Of a stretch of 64,000 bases of DNA, positions 55,678-64,000 are shown one piece after another (the stretch's first letter is position 1; every line of letters begins with the position of its first letter). The notes below the pieces were generated by a model. It had not been told where the DNA came from, ran no database searches, and saw nothing but the letters and a program-made list of their open reading frames with translations. The stretch lies in contig CP099652.1 in NCBI GenBank assembly GCA_024123955.1, positions 1,054,001 through 1,118,000 of the forward strand, written 5' to 3'. The position numbers were made by a program, and so were the translations under genes. Origin of the DNA: Oxalobacteraceae bacterium OTU3CINTB1 (GTDB taxonomy: Bacteria > Pseudomonadota > Gammaproteobacteria > Burkholderiales > Burkholderiaceae_D).

Positions 55678-58152
55678 TTAGAAAGTGTAGCGCAGGCGGC
55701 CGTAGAAATAGGCGCCGTTGAGACCGATCGGATTAATAAAATTGTACGGCAGCGCGCCGCCATAGGTGGCGTTGTTAGTCTGGCGCACGCGCTGCGGGTA
55801 GCGGTCGAGGATGTTGTCGCCGCCGACGGCCACCGTCAGCTGTTTGGTCAGCTTGTATTGCGCCTCCAGATCCAGGGTCCAGACGGCGCCGAAGCGCTGG
55901 GCGTTGACGCCGTCGATGACCTCGGCGTCCTGGTCGTAGGAGAAGTCCTTGAGCGGGCCGAAACGGGTGGCCTTGGCTTGCAGGCTCCACTGCGCCGCCT
56001 GCCAGTCGGCGCTCAGTACGAGCTTGTTCCTGGGCGAGGCGTTGCGGATGCGGAACAGGCTCATGTCGGTCAACAAGGTCAGGTCCGGGTCGATCTGCGA
56101 CAGCGCGGCGGAACTTTGGCGCGCCTTGTCGATGCGGGTCTTGTTCAGGTTGAGCGCCGCGTTCAGGTCGAGCTTGCCGCCCGCGAACGGCAGGTCGTGG
56201 TTGACGACCGCGTCGAAGCCGGTGGTGGTGGTGTCGAGCAGGTTGGCCAGGTAGGCCACCGATTGGATGTCGGTGCGGCCGATGCCGGCCAGGTAGGCGG
56301 TGGCGGCGTCGCTTTGCAGGTCGCTGGTACGGGTGATGCGGTCGCGGATCTTGATGCGGTAGGCATCCAGGGTGACGCTGGTGTTGCGCTGCGGACGCCA
56401 GGCGGCGCCGATCGACAGGTTGGTGGATTTCTCCGGTTTGAGCGACTCGGCGCCAAAGGCGCGCGCCAGCGGATCGCTGGCCGGCAGCAGCGAGGCCGTT
56501 TGCAGCGCGCTGCCGTCCTCGTTGAAGTTCAAGGTCGAGAAGCGGAAGCCGGTCTGCACCAGCGCCGGCGCGCGGAAGCTGTTCGACAGCGAGCCGCGCA
56601 GCAGGAAGCCGTCGCTCAGTTTGTAGCGCGCCGACAGCTTGCCGGTGCTGGCGGTGCCGAAGTCGCTGTAGTCCGAGTAGCGGGCGGCCGCGCCCAGCAG
56701 CAGGCGGCTGGTGACGTCGCTTTCGATGTCGGCGTAGACCGAGCGGATCGAGCGGCTGCCGTCGAAGGCGTCCTGCGGGCGCAGTCCGGGACCGGCCTGG
56801 GCGCCCGGCGGCGCGCCTGGCACGGTGCCGGCGGCGTACGAGGCCGGGTCGCCCGGCGAGCTTTGATAGCTCTCGCGCATGTACTCGGCGCCCAGCGCCA
56901 GGTTGAGCGGCGCGCCGATGCCCAGATCGAGTTCGCGCGTGACGTCGGCGTTGACGGCGTTTTGCTTGAAGTCGAAGGTGGCGAGGTGGAAGCTGGTCGG
57001 GCTGGCGGCGCCCAGCGAGGCGTTGACCGAGTTGGACAGGTCGTAGTCGAACTTGTTGCCGCCGTGGCGGGCGCTCAGGTCCCAGTTCCAGGCGCCGCTG
57101 GCCAAGCGCAGGCCGGCAACGATACTGGTGTCGGTCATGTCGCCGTTGGTGTTCGGGCGGTAGCCGTTGGGGTAGATGGCTGACACGTTGGACGGGTCGC
57201 CGGGGTAGCGGAAGTAGGCGCTGCCGTCGGACTTTCGCTTGTTGACTGTGGCGAAGGAATAGGCGTCCACGCCGGCCCCCAGCGGCACCAGCGCGTTGTA
57301 GAACAGGTAGTGGTTTTTTTGCTGCGAGTCGCCGGATTTGAACACCACCTGGCCGTCGAGCGCCAGGTCTTGCGGGGTGGAGTTCCACGAGGTCCAGCCG
57401 GCGTCGCTGCGGCCGGCGCGGTTGGTCGGGTTGCGGTCGCGCGTTTCGGCGCCGAAGCGCACGAAGCCGGCGTCGCCGACCGGCACGCCGTAGTCGGCGC
57501 TGACGATTTTGGTCTGGCCGTCGGTCTTGGTGTCGTTGGTCGGCTTGAAGTCGGTGTGGTTGGCGCCGTAGCTGACCGAGGCCGAGCCGCCGCTGCGCGC
57601 TTTCTTGAGCACGATGTTGATGACGCCGGCGACGGCGTCGCTGCCGTATTGGGCGCCGGCGCCGTCGCGCAGGATTTCGATGTGGTCGATGGCGCCCGGC
57701 GGAATGGCGTTGACGTCGACCGGTACGGTGCCGGCGAAGCTGCTTTCGGTGTCGAGCACCGCGCTGGCGTGGCGGCGTTTGCCGTTGATCAGTACCAGCA
57801 CCTGGTCGGGCGCGAGGCCGCGCAGCTGGATGCCGCGCACGGAGTCGGCGGCGCCGCTCGATTCGATGCGCGGAAAGTTGATCGACGGCGACAGGTTTTG
57901 CAGGGCGGCGCCGAGGTCGCCGCTGGCGAGGGCGTTTTCCACCTCGCGCTGGCCAAAGCGGTCGATCGGCACGGCGCTGTCGAACACGGTGCGGTTGCGG
58001 GCGCGCGAGCCGACCACGGTGACCTGGTCGATGGCGGCGGTGTCGGTGGTGGACGCTTGCTGCGCCCGGGCGGCTGGCAGCGACGACAACAGCAGCGCGC
58101 AGGCGATGACGCTGCGGCGCAGGGGCAATCGGGGGAGGGTGTGGCGCGGCAT
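55678..58152 (-). CDS. TonB-dependent outer-membrane receptor
   Basis: 824 residues from ATG 58152, which has AAGGAA just upstream; the frame extends to 58224 without a site. Signal peptide SVIACALLLSSLPAARAQ, then a plug domain (QVTVVGSRARNRTVFDSAVPIDRFGQREVENAL, IQLRGLAPDQVLVLINGKRRHASAVL, IEILRDGAGAQYGSDAVAGVINIVLK), then a 22-strand barrel ending YGRLRYTF with terminal Phe. It imports a scarce ligand using TonB energy. No FecI/FecR pair is present. The two downstream genes encode periplasmic proteins and probably act on the same ligand. Confidence 0.93.
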   Translation of the reverse strand: MPRHTLPRLPLRRSVIACALLLSSLPAARAQQASTTDTAAIDQVTVVGSRARNRTVFDSAVPIDRFGQREVENALASGDLGAALQNLSPSINFPRIESSGAADSVRGIQLRGLAPDQVLVLINGKRRHASAVLDTESSFAGTVPVDVNAIPPGAIDHIEILRDGAGAQYGSDAVAGVINIVLKKARSGGSASVSYGANHTDFKPTNDTKTDGQTKIVSADYGVPVGDAGFVRFGAETRDRNPTNRAGRSDAGWTSWNSTPQDLALDGQVVFKSGDSQQKNHYLFYNALVPLGAGVDAYSFATVNKRKSDGSAYFRYPGDPSNVSAIYPNGYRPNTNGDMTDTSIVAGLRLASGAWNWDLSARHGGNKFDYDLSNSVNASLGAASPTSFHLATFDFKQNAVNADVTRELDLGIGAPLNLALGAEYMRESYQSSPGDPASYAAGTVPGAPPGAQAGPGLRPQDAFDGSRSIRSVYADIESDVTSRLLLGAAARYSDYSDFGTASTGKLSARYKLSDGFLLRGSLSNSFRAPALVQTGFRFSTLNFNEDGSALQTASLLPASDPLARAFGAESLKPEKSTNLSIGAAWRPQRNTSVTLDAYRIKIRDRITRTSDLQSDAATAYLAGIGRTDIQSVAYLANLLDTTTTGFDAVVNHDLPFAGGKLDLNAALNLNKTRIDKARQSSAALSQIDPDLTLLTDMSLFRIRNASPRNKLVLSADWQAAQWSLQAKATRFGPLKDFSYDQDAEVIDGVNAQRFGAVWTLDLEAQYKLTKQLTVAVGGDNILDRYPQRVRQTNNATYGGALPYNFINPIGLNGAYFYGRLRYTF

Positions 58153-58240
58153 GACGGATTCCTTGCTTGGTCTGGACCAGTATCTTACGAGCAAGGAATT
58201 CCGTTTAACAACAACCGATTGCAAATATGCTTATGCGCGT

Positions 58241-59746
58241 CTAGTCCGGGAAGCGCTCGTTGATGGCGACGGCTTTGTCGATGTTTTGCACCAAGAGGTC
58301 GACGTAGACCGGGTCCAAGTGCTGGCCGGCCACTTCGCGCAGGTGTTCGACCACTTTTTCGATCGGCCAGGCGTCCTTGTAGCAGCGCTTGTGCATCAGC
58401 GCGTCGAAGACGTCGGCGACGGCGACGATGCGCGCGTACAGGTGGATGTCATGGCCCTTCAATCCCTGCGGATAGCCGCTGCCGTCGAATTTTTCGTGGT
58501 GCTGGTGGGCGATGACCGCCGCCGCCTTGAGGATCGGCCGCTGCGAGCCGTCCAGGATCGACAGGCCCACCGTCGGGTGCTGCTTCATGATTTCCCATTC
58601 GGCGGCATCGAGCTTGCCCGGCTTGAGCAGCACCGCGTCCGGCGTGGCGATCTTGCCGATGTCGTGCATCGGCGCGGCGTGGCGCAGCACGGCCGTCTCG
58701 TCCTCCGGCATGCCGGCGGCGGTGGCCAGCAGGTGGCATACCTCGGCCATGCGGCGCACGTGGTTGCCGGCCTCGTTGGAGCGCGATTCGACGACGTCGC
58801 CCAGGCGCAGGATCAGTTCGGCCTGGGTGTCGGTGATTTCCTGGGTCAGCAGGATGTTGTCGAAGGCGATGGCGACGCCCGAGCAGAACACTTCCAGCAG
58901 CTTGGTGTCGATTTCGGAGATTTCCTCGACGCCCTTGAGGATCAGCAGCGAGGCCTTGCCGCTGTTGTTGGGGAAGTAGCCGATGTAGGTGTCGCCCTCC
59001 ACGCGCGAGATCTTGTTGCTCTTGGCCGCGTCGAGCTGGGCCAGCACCGCGTCGTTGAGCAGGGTGCCCTCGTCGTCGCCGATCTGGGCCAGCACTTCGT
59101 ATTCCTGCTCGCCGCCGAAGGCGGTGGCGCCGCGCAGGCGCAGCAGCATGCTGTGCTCGAGGCGCAACAGCGCGACCACTTGCTGCAGCAGGCCGTTGGC
59201 GAAGTCCTTGAGGTTGCGTTGCTGGAAAATGTGGGCCGAGGCGGCGATCACGCGCTCGAGGCCTTCGCGGTAGTTGGCCTGCGAACGGCGGGCTTCCTCG
59301 ACCTTCATGATGTCGCGGTAGGCGCGCAGCGCGGCGAAGGTGGTGGTGAACAGCTTCGTGCGGTCGAGTTCGGTCTTCTCTTTGTAGTCGTTGATGTCGT
59401 AGTTGACGATCACCCGTTCCTCGGGCGCCTGGCCGGGCTGGCCGGTGCGCAGAACGATGCGGGTGAACTGGTTGTCGAGGTCCTGGCGCATCCAGCGCGC
59501 CACTTCGAGGCCGCTGTCTTCCTTTTCCATCACCACGTCGAGGAACACAAGCGCGATGTCGCTTTCGCGCGCCAGCACTTCCTTGGCCTCGGCGCCGCTG
59601 TAGGCGTGCACGAAGGTCAGCGCGCGGCCGTCGAGGCGGAAGCGGCTCAAGGTGAGCTTGGTGATGTCGTGGATGTCCGGTTCGTCATCGACCAACAGAA
59701 CTTTCCACGGTGCTAACTTGGGCGAAGCAGATGACAAAAAGGACAT
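58241..59746 (-). CDS. Response regulator with DUF3369 and HD-GYP domain
   Basis: 501 residues. Receiver domain (about 15-150) with LLVDDEPDIHD, phosphoacceptor in ALVFLDVVME, and a DINDYKEKTE end. A DUF3369/GAF-like middle domain (about 160-310) follows. The HD-GYP domain (about 320-500) has HAAPMHDIGKIATPDAVL and HHEKFDGSGYPQGLKG plus VADVFDALMHKR, i.e. the intact HD and GYP residues and extra metal ligands. It should hydrolyse c-di-GMP to GMP or pGpG under phosphorelay control. It opposes the two cyclases in the window. The cognate kinase is not adjacent. Confidence 0.94.
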   Translation of the reverse strand: MSFLSSASPKLAPWKVLLVDDEPDIHDITKLTLSRFRLDGRALTFVHAYSGAEAKEVLARESDIALVFLDVVMEKEDSGLEVARWMRQDLDNQFTRIVLRTGQPGQAPEERVIVNYDINDYKEKTELDRTKLFTTTFAALRAYRDIMKVEEARRSQANYREGLERVIAASAHIFQQRNLKDFANGLLQQVVALLRLEHSMLLRLRGATAFGGEQEYEVLAQIGDDEGTLLNDAVLAQLDAAKSNKISRVEGDTYIGYFPNNSGKASLLILKGVEEISEIDTKLLEVFCSGVAIAFDNILLTQEITDTQAELILRLGDVVESRSNEAGNHVRRMAEVCHLLATAAGMPEDETAVLRHAAPMHDIGKIATPDAVLLKPGKLDAAEWEIMKQHPTVGLSILDGSQRPILKAAAVIAHQHHEKFDGSGYPQGLKGHDIHLYARIVAVADVFDALMHKRCYKDAWPIEKVVEHLREVAGQHLDPVYVDLLVQNIDKAVAINERFPD

Positions 59747-60072
59747 AGGGGAACGTTCCGCTAAATGACGTATGGATTAAATTTGATTGTAATCGTGTCC
59801 CACGCCATTAACAACAAGCAATAAAATTTCCTGCTGCTTTGCACAACACTCCGGGGCGGGACGGCGTTGTGTTAGTTTTACGTAACACTACGTATGAGCT
59901 GAACAATACTTTGATTCGGGCAATATTGCTATCCCGAAGTGAAATATTTTGACGGAACGGCGGCGCTTTGCGGTTGCGCGGGCATTGGTAACAAATCGAT
60001 TCAGGCCGCGCGGGGACGGCGGAAAAGGGCTATATTATTTACTATGAATGTACCCCGTGAAGGAGTAGCACA
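59747..60072. promoter_or_regulatory. 326-base divergent intergenic region
   Basis: This AT-rich gap separates two divergent genes. TACGTA occurs twice (59879-59884, 59889-59894) with ACAC between, and CACAAC ... GTTGTG arms lie at about 59842-59871. TATATT at 60031-60036 and AAGGAG just before 60073 are likely parts of the DUF3016 expression signals. No gene is visible. Confidence 0.4.
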
Positions 60073-60567
60073 ATGCGCCTGATGACCAAACCCTTGCTGG
60101 CCGCCGCCCTGGCGCTGCTGGCCAGCGGCGCCGCGTGGGCCGACGTGAGCGTGACGTTCGTCAAGCCGGACGAATTTATCGACATGCCGCGCAGCCCGAT
60201 CGAGCGCGAGCGCCTGCAGAAGGATTTCGCCGAGTATTTTGCTTCGCTCAACAAGCGATTGCCGGCCGGCCAGAACCTCAAGATCGAGGTGCTCGATATC
60301 GACCTGGCCGGGCAACTGTGGCCGCGCCGCAGCGGCGGCGAGGACATCCGCATCATGCGCGGCGGCGCCGATTGGCCGCGGATGCACCTGCGCTACACGC
60401 TCGAGGAGAACGGCCAGGTGCTGCGCAGCGGCGACGAGCAACTGTCGAACATGAATTACCAGCAGCGCATGGGCCGCCATTCGGACAGCGACCCGCTGCG
60501 CTATGAAAAGCAGATGATCGACGAGTGGTTCGGCAAAACCATCGTGCCGAAGGTGGCCAGCCGCTGA
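60073..60567 (+). CDS. Secreted DUF3016 protein
   Basis: 164 residues with a signal peptide (PLLAAALALLASGAAWA), then DUF3016: DVSVTFVKPDEFIDM, NLKIEVLDIDLAGQLWP and NYQQRMGRHSDSDPLRYEKQMIDEWFG are all family features. It should be periplasmic. The function of the family is unknown. AAGGAG about 8 bases upstream supports the start. Confidence 0.9.
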   Translation: MRLMTKPLLAAALALLASGAAWADVSVTFVKPDEFIDMPRSPIERERLQKDFAEYFASLNKRLPAGQNLKIEVLDIDLAGQLWPRRSGGEDIRIMRGGADWPRMHLRYTLEENGQVLRSGDEQLSNMNYQQRMGRHSDSDPLRYEKQMIDEWFGKTIVPKVASR

Positions 60568-60578
60568 TTCGCCGAACC

Positions 60579-60597
60579 GCTGCCGGACCACGGCAGC
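60579..60597. terminator. Hairpin between convergent genes
   Basis: GCTGCCG and CGGCAGC pair perfectly around GACCA. It lies between the stops of the DUF3016 and thioesterase genes. There is no T-run in either direction, so it could act as a weak bidirectional terminator. Confidence 0.5.
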
Positions 60598-60600
60598 CCG

Positions 60601-61044
60601 TCAGCCCGGCTGGGCGGCCTTGGGGAAGTGCGCCAGGAAGGCCTTCGGCATCGGCGCCACCTGGCCGCTCTGGAAGTTGAAGAACACGAAGCCGTACTTG
60701 GCCATGGCGATCAGCTTGCCGTCGGCCGGGCGCGTGACGCGGAAGATCAGGTCGCCGCCGTAGCGGTTGACGTCCATCACCCCCACCTCGAACAGCAGCA
60801 GGTCGCGCGCGTGCGCCTCGGCCTTGAACATCGTCGCCAGGTCGGTGACGATGGTGCCCAGGCCGTCGGCGTCGATCTCCGGCGCGCCGAAGTGCGCCAG
60901 GAACAGCGCGCGCGCCTCCGACAGCATGGAGACCATCGAATCGTTGCCCAGGTGGTTGGCGGCGTTGATGTCGGTGCTGCGCACCGCCATCCGGGTCTCG
61001 AAATAATACTGGTCTTCGGGGAAGTCCAGGGTCAGGCGTGCCAT
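60601..61044 (-). CDS. Hotdog-fold acyl-CoA thioesterase
   Basis: 147 residues with the 4-hydroxybenzoyl-CoA thioesterase/YbgC pattern: YYFETRMAVRSTDINAANHLGNDSMVSMLSEARALFLAHFG, then FKAEAHARDLLLFEVGVMDVNRYGGDLIFRV, ending FFNFQSGQVAPMP. The Asp in STDIN and the His in ANHLGN lie at the active-site positions of the family. It would cleave an acyl-CoA in the cytoplasm; the substrate is unknown. It starts 9 bases after the dienelactone hydrolase stop on the same strand, so both are likely co-transcribed. Confidence 0.88.
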   Translation of the reverse strand: MARLTLDFPEDQYYFETRMAVRSTDINAANHLGNDSMVSMLSEARALFLAHFGAPEIDADGLGTIVTDLATMFKAEAHARDLLLFEVGVMDVNRYGGDLIFRVTRPADGKLIAMAKYGFVFFNFQSGQVAPMPKAFLAHFPKAAQPG

Positions 61045-61053
61045 GGCGCCCCT

Positions 61054-61755
61054 TTACAGTTGTTCGCCGAGGAACACCAGCGTGTGGCCGTGCGCCTGGG
61101 CGGCGGCGCGCTGCTGGTAGCTGTCGCGGTGGTTGCAGTTGAAGCCGTGCTCGGCGCCCTCGTAGACGTGGATCTCGACCTGGTCGTTGCTGTCGAAGCG
61201 TTCGGCGATGCTTTTGACGGCGTCGGCCGGGATGTGGCTGTCGGCGCCGCCGAAGTGCATCAGCATCGGTCCCTTGATCTGGTCGGCGCGGTCCAGCCCA
61301 TTCTGGATGCCGCCGCCGTAGTAGCACACGCCGGCGTCGACCAGGCCGTTGGCCAGGGTGTGGTAGGACAGCTTGCCGCCGAAGCAGTAGCCGACCGAGG
61401 CGACCTTGTGGGCGGCGACGGCGTCGAGCCCGCGCAGCACCTTGACGGTGGCGGCGATGTCGGCCTGGGCGCGGTCGACGTCGGTGGCGTTCATCAGTTC
61501 GACGGCGCGCTTCCAGCCGTCGCCGTCGTAGGCCAGTTCGATGTGGGCGCCCTCGCGCCAGAACAGGTCCGGCGCCAGCACCACGTAGCCGTCGGCGGCG
61601 TACTGGTCGGCGACGTTGCGGATGTGCTGGTTGACGCCGAAGATTTCCTGAAGCAACACGATGCCCGGGCCCTTGCCGGAGCGCGGCAGCGACAGGTAGG
61701 CTTCAAACTTGCCGTCGGCGGTGTCGACGTCGATCCACTTCGAATTGGTTTCCAT
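61054..61755 (-). CDS. Dienelactone hydrolase-family protein
   Basis: 233 residues, alpha/beta-hydrolase fold without a signal peptide. The triad is read as Cys in ASVGYCFGGKLSYH, Asp in HFGGADSHIP and His in YEGAEHGFNCNHRDSY; the opening GPGIVLLQEIFGVNQHIRNVADQYAADGYVVLAPDLFWR is the family signature. Cysteine as nucleophile is typical of true dienelactone hydrolases, which open lactones from aromatic catabolism. No other catechol-pathway gene is nearby, so the substrate is open. Confidence 0.92.
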   Translation of the reverse strand: METNSKWIDVDTADGKFEAYLSLPRSGKGPGIVLLQEIFGVNQHIRNVADQYAADGYVVLAPDLFWREGAHIELAYDGDGWKRAVELMNATDVDRAQADIAATVKVLRGLDAVAAHKVASVGYCFGGKLSYHTLANGLVDAGVCYYGGGIQNGLDRADQIKGPMLMHFGGADSHIPADAVKSIAERFDSNDQVEIHVYEGAEHGFNCNHRDSYQQRAAAQAHGHTLVFLGEQL

Positions 61756-61798
61756 GGCGTTCCTTGTAGGGGCAGAAAGCGGCCATCCTACCTTGTTT

Positions 61799-61819
61799 CG
61801 CGCGCCCTTGCAGCGCGCG
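61799..61819 (-). terminator. GC hairpin after the MshQ-like gene
   Basis: CGCGCGC and GCGCGCG form a 7-bp stem with a 7-base loop, 17 bases past the stop codon of the MshQ-like gene on the - strand. There is no T-run. Confidence 0.35.
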
Positions 61820-61836
61820 CGGCCGGAGCGGGCGCG

Positions 61837-64000
61837 TTAGTACACCTCGCGCCGGTAGACCACCGGGCCGGAACGGTAGATGCCGAAGGTGGCGCGGCCG
61901 ACGCTGCTGGGCAGGTAGTAGATCAGCGATCCGAGCGAGACCTCGGCCCAGCCGATCTCGGTCGTCACCGGCGTGGGCGGCGCCACGCGGAAGGTGCCCT
62001 TGCCGTTCTTGAGCACCAGCGTGGACGGCGCGGGGGCCGCCTTCATCGCCGGGCAGCGGCCGGCCAGGCCCTTGACGCAATTGTCGAACTTGATGAAGTT
62101 GGCGATCGCCCCGCTGGTCGCCTGCACCTGCGGGTTGAACACGTAGCCGACCGGCATGTAGTACTGCGCGCTGGCGTCGACCGGCACGCTGCCGTTGGGC
62201 GAGCCGTAGGTATTGGCGACCAGCAAACGGCCGCTGACCACCGTCAGCGGCGCCTCGACCGAGACGATCTGGGGCGCCGGGGCGGGCGGCGTGGGGCGTT
62301 TGGAGGTGACGCCGTCGCTGTCCACGGCGCGGATATAGGTCGTCACCGGCAGCACGTCCTTGGCGCTGAAGAGGAAGCGGGGCATGTTGTCGACCGGCGC
62401 CGCCAACTTGCCGACGCCCTTGTCGAAAGCGAAATTGACGCCGGTGGTTAAGGCCCCGTCGGCCGGGCGTATCCAGTCGAGCTGGCCGCCGGCCGTGGCG
62501 ACGCTGCCGCCGGCGGCCGTCAGCGCCGACAGCGTCACCGCCTTGGCGTAGGCGCCCGAGTGGTTCAGCGTGAGCGCCGGCGGCGTCGCGCCGTTGTAGG
62601 CCAGCACCTTGACGAAGAACGGCTGGCCGGAATGGACGAAGCTGGTCGTGGCCGGGCCGCACGGCCGGGTGGCGTCGCTCAGGCCGGCACAGCTCATGCT
62701 GCGGCCCTCGGCCGGGATGGCTGGCGGGGCGACGGAGCCGTCGACCTCCTGGTTGCTCATCAGCACCGTGTCGAAGTGGTCCGGAACGAAGCGGGCCACG
62801 GTCAGCGTGCCGGCCGTTTTGAAGGCCTTGTCGGCAAAGCCCATGTAATAGCCGGTGGGGTTGAACAAGGTCACGTCCAGTTTGATCGCGCCGGTGTCGC
62901 TGAAGCTCCACAGCCCGGTGGCGTCGTCCAAGCTGGTGTAGACGCCGCCGCTGACGACCTTGAACTTGCCGGCGGTGATCAAGCCGTTCTTGCGGGCGGC
63001 GTCCGGGTTGCCGTTGGCATCGATGTTGGCGATGCCGGAGGTGATCGTGATGCCTTCGGCCGAAGTTTCCTTGCCGAAGTTGGTGGTGACCTTCTTGTCG
63101 CCGTTGACGGCGCTGATCTTGACGATGAAGCCCTCGCTGGCCCTGGCGAACACGCCGTCGGCCGCCATGGTCGCGGTGTTGGCTTTGGTCAGCACGCTGG
63201 TCGCCTCGATCAGGAACTCCTTGGGCGCGGCGATGAAGCTGCTGCTGCCGATGGCGTTGAAGCCGGCGCCGGCGAAGCTGCCGTTGAGATTGATCCTGCC
63301 GACCTCGGCGTATTGCAGCGGCACAGTGGCGTAGCCGTCCTTGTCGAAGGCGAACGGCACGGCGACGGCGGCTTTGCGGCAGTCCAGGCTGGCGCTGCCG
63401 ACCTTGACGTTGACGTCGGCGGCCTTGTCGGCCGCCGGGCTGTCGAACGCGCACGACAGGTCGATGTTGACCGTCTGGTTGGCCACCAGCGGCACGCAGC
63501 TCTGGTTTTGCGCGGAGGCCTTCTTCGCCTGGATGGTGACGGTGGCGCCGCCGGCCATCGACACGTGGTTGCTGGCCGAGATGTCCAGTCCGGTGGTGCC
63601 AAATTTCATCTGGCACTGCAGCGACGGGTCGCTGGTGCTGGTGTTGACGCAGGTGGCGGCGTTGAGCGCGCCCGTGGCCGACAAGGTGGCGGTGCCGGCC
63701 GTGGTCTGCTCGACCGTGGCGCTGGTGGTCTCGCCGCCGCTGAAGCTGAACGATTTGCCGCCCGGCTGCAGCGTGACGGTGGCCGTGCCGGTGTAGTTGG
63801 GGAGCGCGCAGGCGCTGTTGGCGCAGGCGGTGACGGTGACCGGCTGCGGCTGGCAGGTGAGCGCGCTGCCCGGTTGGGTGATGCGGAAATGGTGCACGCC
63901 CGACGGCGGCGGCGCGCCGCAGGTGGGCTTGTAGTTGCTGTCGGCCCGGGTGACGCAGCTGCAGCCCGAGGCGCCGGCGCCGGTGCAGGTGATGGTCTTG
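61837..64000 (-). CDS. MshQ-like DUF6701 protein, 5' end outside window
   Basis: The frame is open through the window edge on the - strand (last full codon at 63999), leaving 720 residues of a larger protein. It ends in the DUF6701 pattern (PSSVGRATFGIYRSGPVVYRREVY), the C-terminus of MshQ-type proteins of MSHA pilus loci. The visible part is beta-rich and Ser/Thr/Ala-rich with many paired Cys (TCTGAGASGCSC, TCQPQPVTVTACANSACALP), consistent with an extracellular adhesin or pilus-associated protein. The start, signal peptide and any lectin-like domain lie beyond 64000. Confidence 0.85.
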   Translation of the reverse strand, partial: KTITCTGAGASGCSCVTRADSNYKPTCGAPPPSGVHHFRITQPGSALTCQPQPVTVTACANSACALPNYTGTATVTLQPGGKSFSFSGGETTSATVEQTTAGTATLSATGALNAATCVNTSTSDPSLQCQMKFGTTGLDISASNHVSMAGGATVTIQAKKASAQNQSCVPLVANQTVNIDLSCAFDSPAADKAADVNVKVGSASLDCRKAAVAVPFAFDKDGYATVPLQYAEVGRINLNGSFAGAGFNAIGSSSFIAAPKEFLIEATSVLTKANTATMAADGVFARASEGFIVKISAVNGDKKVTTNFGKETSAEGITITSGIANIDANGNPDAARKNGLITAGKFKVVSGGVYTSLDDATGLWSFSDTGAIKLDVTLFNPTGYYMGFADKAFKTAGTLTVARFVPDHFDTVLMSNQEVDGSVAPPAIPAEGRSMSCAGLSDATRPCGPATTSFVHSGQPFFVKVLAYNGATPPALTLNHSGAYAKAVTLSALTAAGGSVATAGGQLDWIRPADGALTTGVNFAFDKGVGKLAAPVDNMPRFLFSAKDVLPVTTYIRAVDSDGVTSKRPTPPAPAPQIVSVEAPLTVVSGRLLVANTYGSPNGSVPVDASAQYYMPVGYVFNPQVQATSGAIANFIKFDNCVKGLAGRCPAMKAAPAPSTLVLKNGKGTFRVAPPTPVTTEIGWAEVSLGSLIYYLPSSVGRATFGIYRSGPVVYRREVY

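Noticed and set aside
1..64000. CRISPR array, rRNA or tRNA genes
   Set aside because: I saw no regularly spaced repeats of 20-40 bases, no rRNA-like stretch and no tRNA cloverleaf while reading both strands. A tRNA scan would settle the last point.

Overview
The window is high-GC (about 65-70% by eye) beta-proteobacterial chromosome. It fits the family Oxalobacteraceae (Massilia, Duganella or Rugamonas type); this is inferred from gene content and codon use, not from a marker gene. Supporting traits are a PhaM-type polyhydroxyalkanoate granule protein, tandem DUF3108 proteins, DUF3016 and DUF4142 secreted proteins, an MksFEB condensin, TamA/TamB, and many c-di-GMP and sensor proteins. I see no rRNA, tRNA, complete insertion sequence, phage or CRISPR array.

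Layout. 1-3470: the 3' end of a type IV pilin gene, a PnuC-type transporter, a chemoreceptor, and a convergent response regulator with an AraC-type output domain. 3470-8680: a compact archaic-type chaperone-usher pilus operon (SCPU subunit, chaperone, usher, two-domain SCPU tip protein) behind a terminator-like leader hairpin, plus a short SCPU-like protein on the other strand. 8681-13750: an HxlR regulator with a repeated upstream motif, a DUF4142 protein, a TPR-GAF-GGDEF diguanylate cyclase, and OsmC. 13757-17637: a lipoprotein and a large membrane patatin-like phospholipase interrupted by one in-frame TGA. 17813-23001: tag, an mnmC whose methyltransferase half looks dead, a kinase/TPR-response-regulator pair, and a small conserved protein. 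23048-26070: phaM, two DUF3108 genes and a palindromic repeat. 26153-31169: the mksF-mksE-mksB condensin operon without a nuclease partner. 31166-42637: small proteins, an S9 peptidase, tamB and tamA, and queC. 42819-50126: a CHASE/PAS/GAF/GGDEF cyclase, a REP-like element, several small genes, a GAF-GAF histidine kinase and an NTF2-like protein. 50172-54260: accessory stretch with two lower-GC segments (an M20 peptidase; a coupled RusA-like plus REase/HEPN-like gene pair) around an S41 peptidase. 54281-64000: a TonB receptor / SAM-hydrolase-family / NTF2 operon, an HD-GYP regulator, DUF3016, a thioesterase, a dienelactone hydrolase, and the 3' part of an MshQ-like (DUF6701) gene.

Working together: surface attachment (pilus genes), chemotaxis and c-di-GMP turnover (two cyclases with intact GGEEF and I-sites, one HD-GYP) recur and fit a biofilm lifestyle. 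TamA/B supports outer-membrane assembly. The strongest candidate for something undescribed is the translationally coupled two-gene nuclease-fold cassette at 53164-54260. It is of atypical composition, and both genes appear to have lost residues expected for catalysis.
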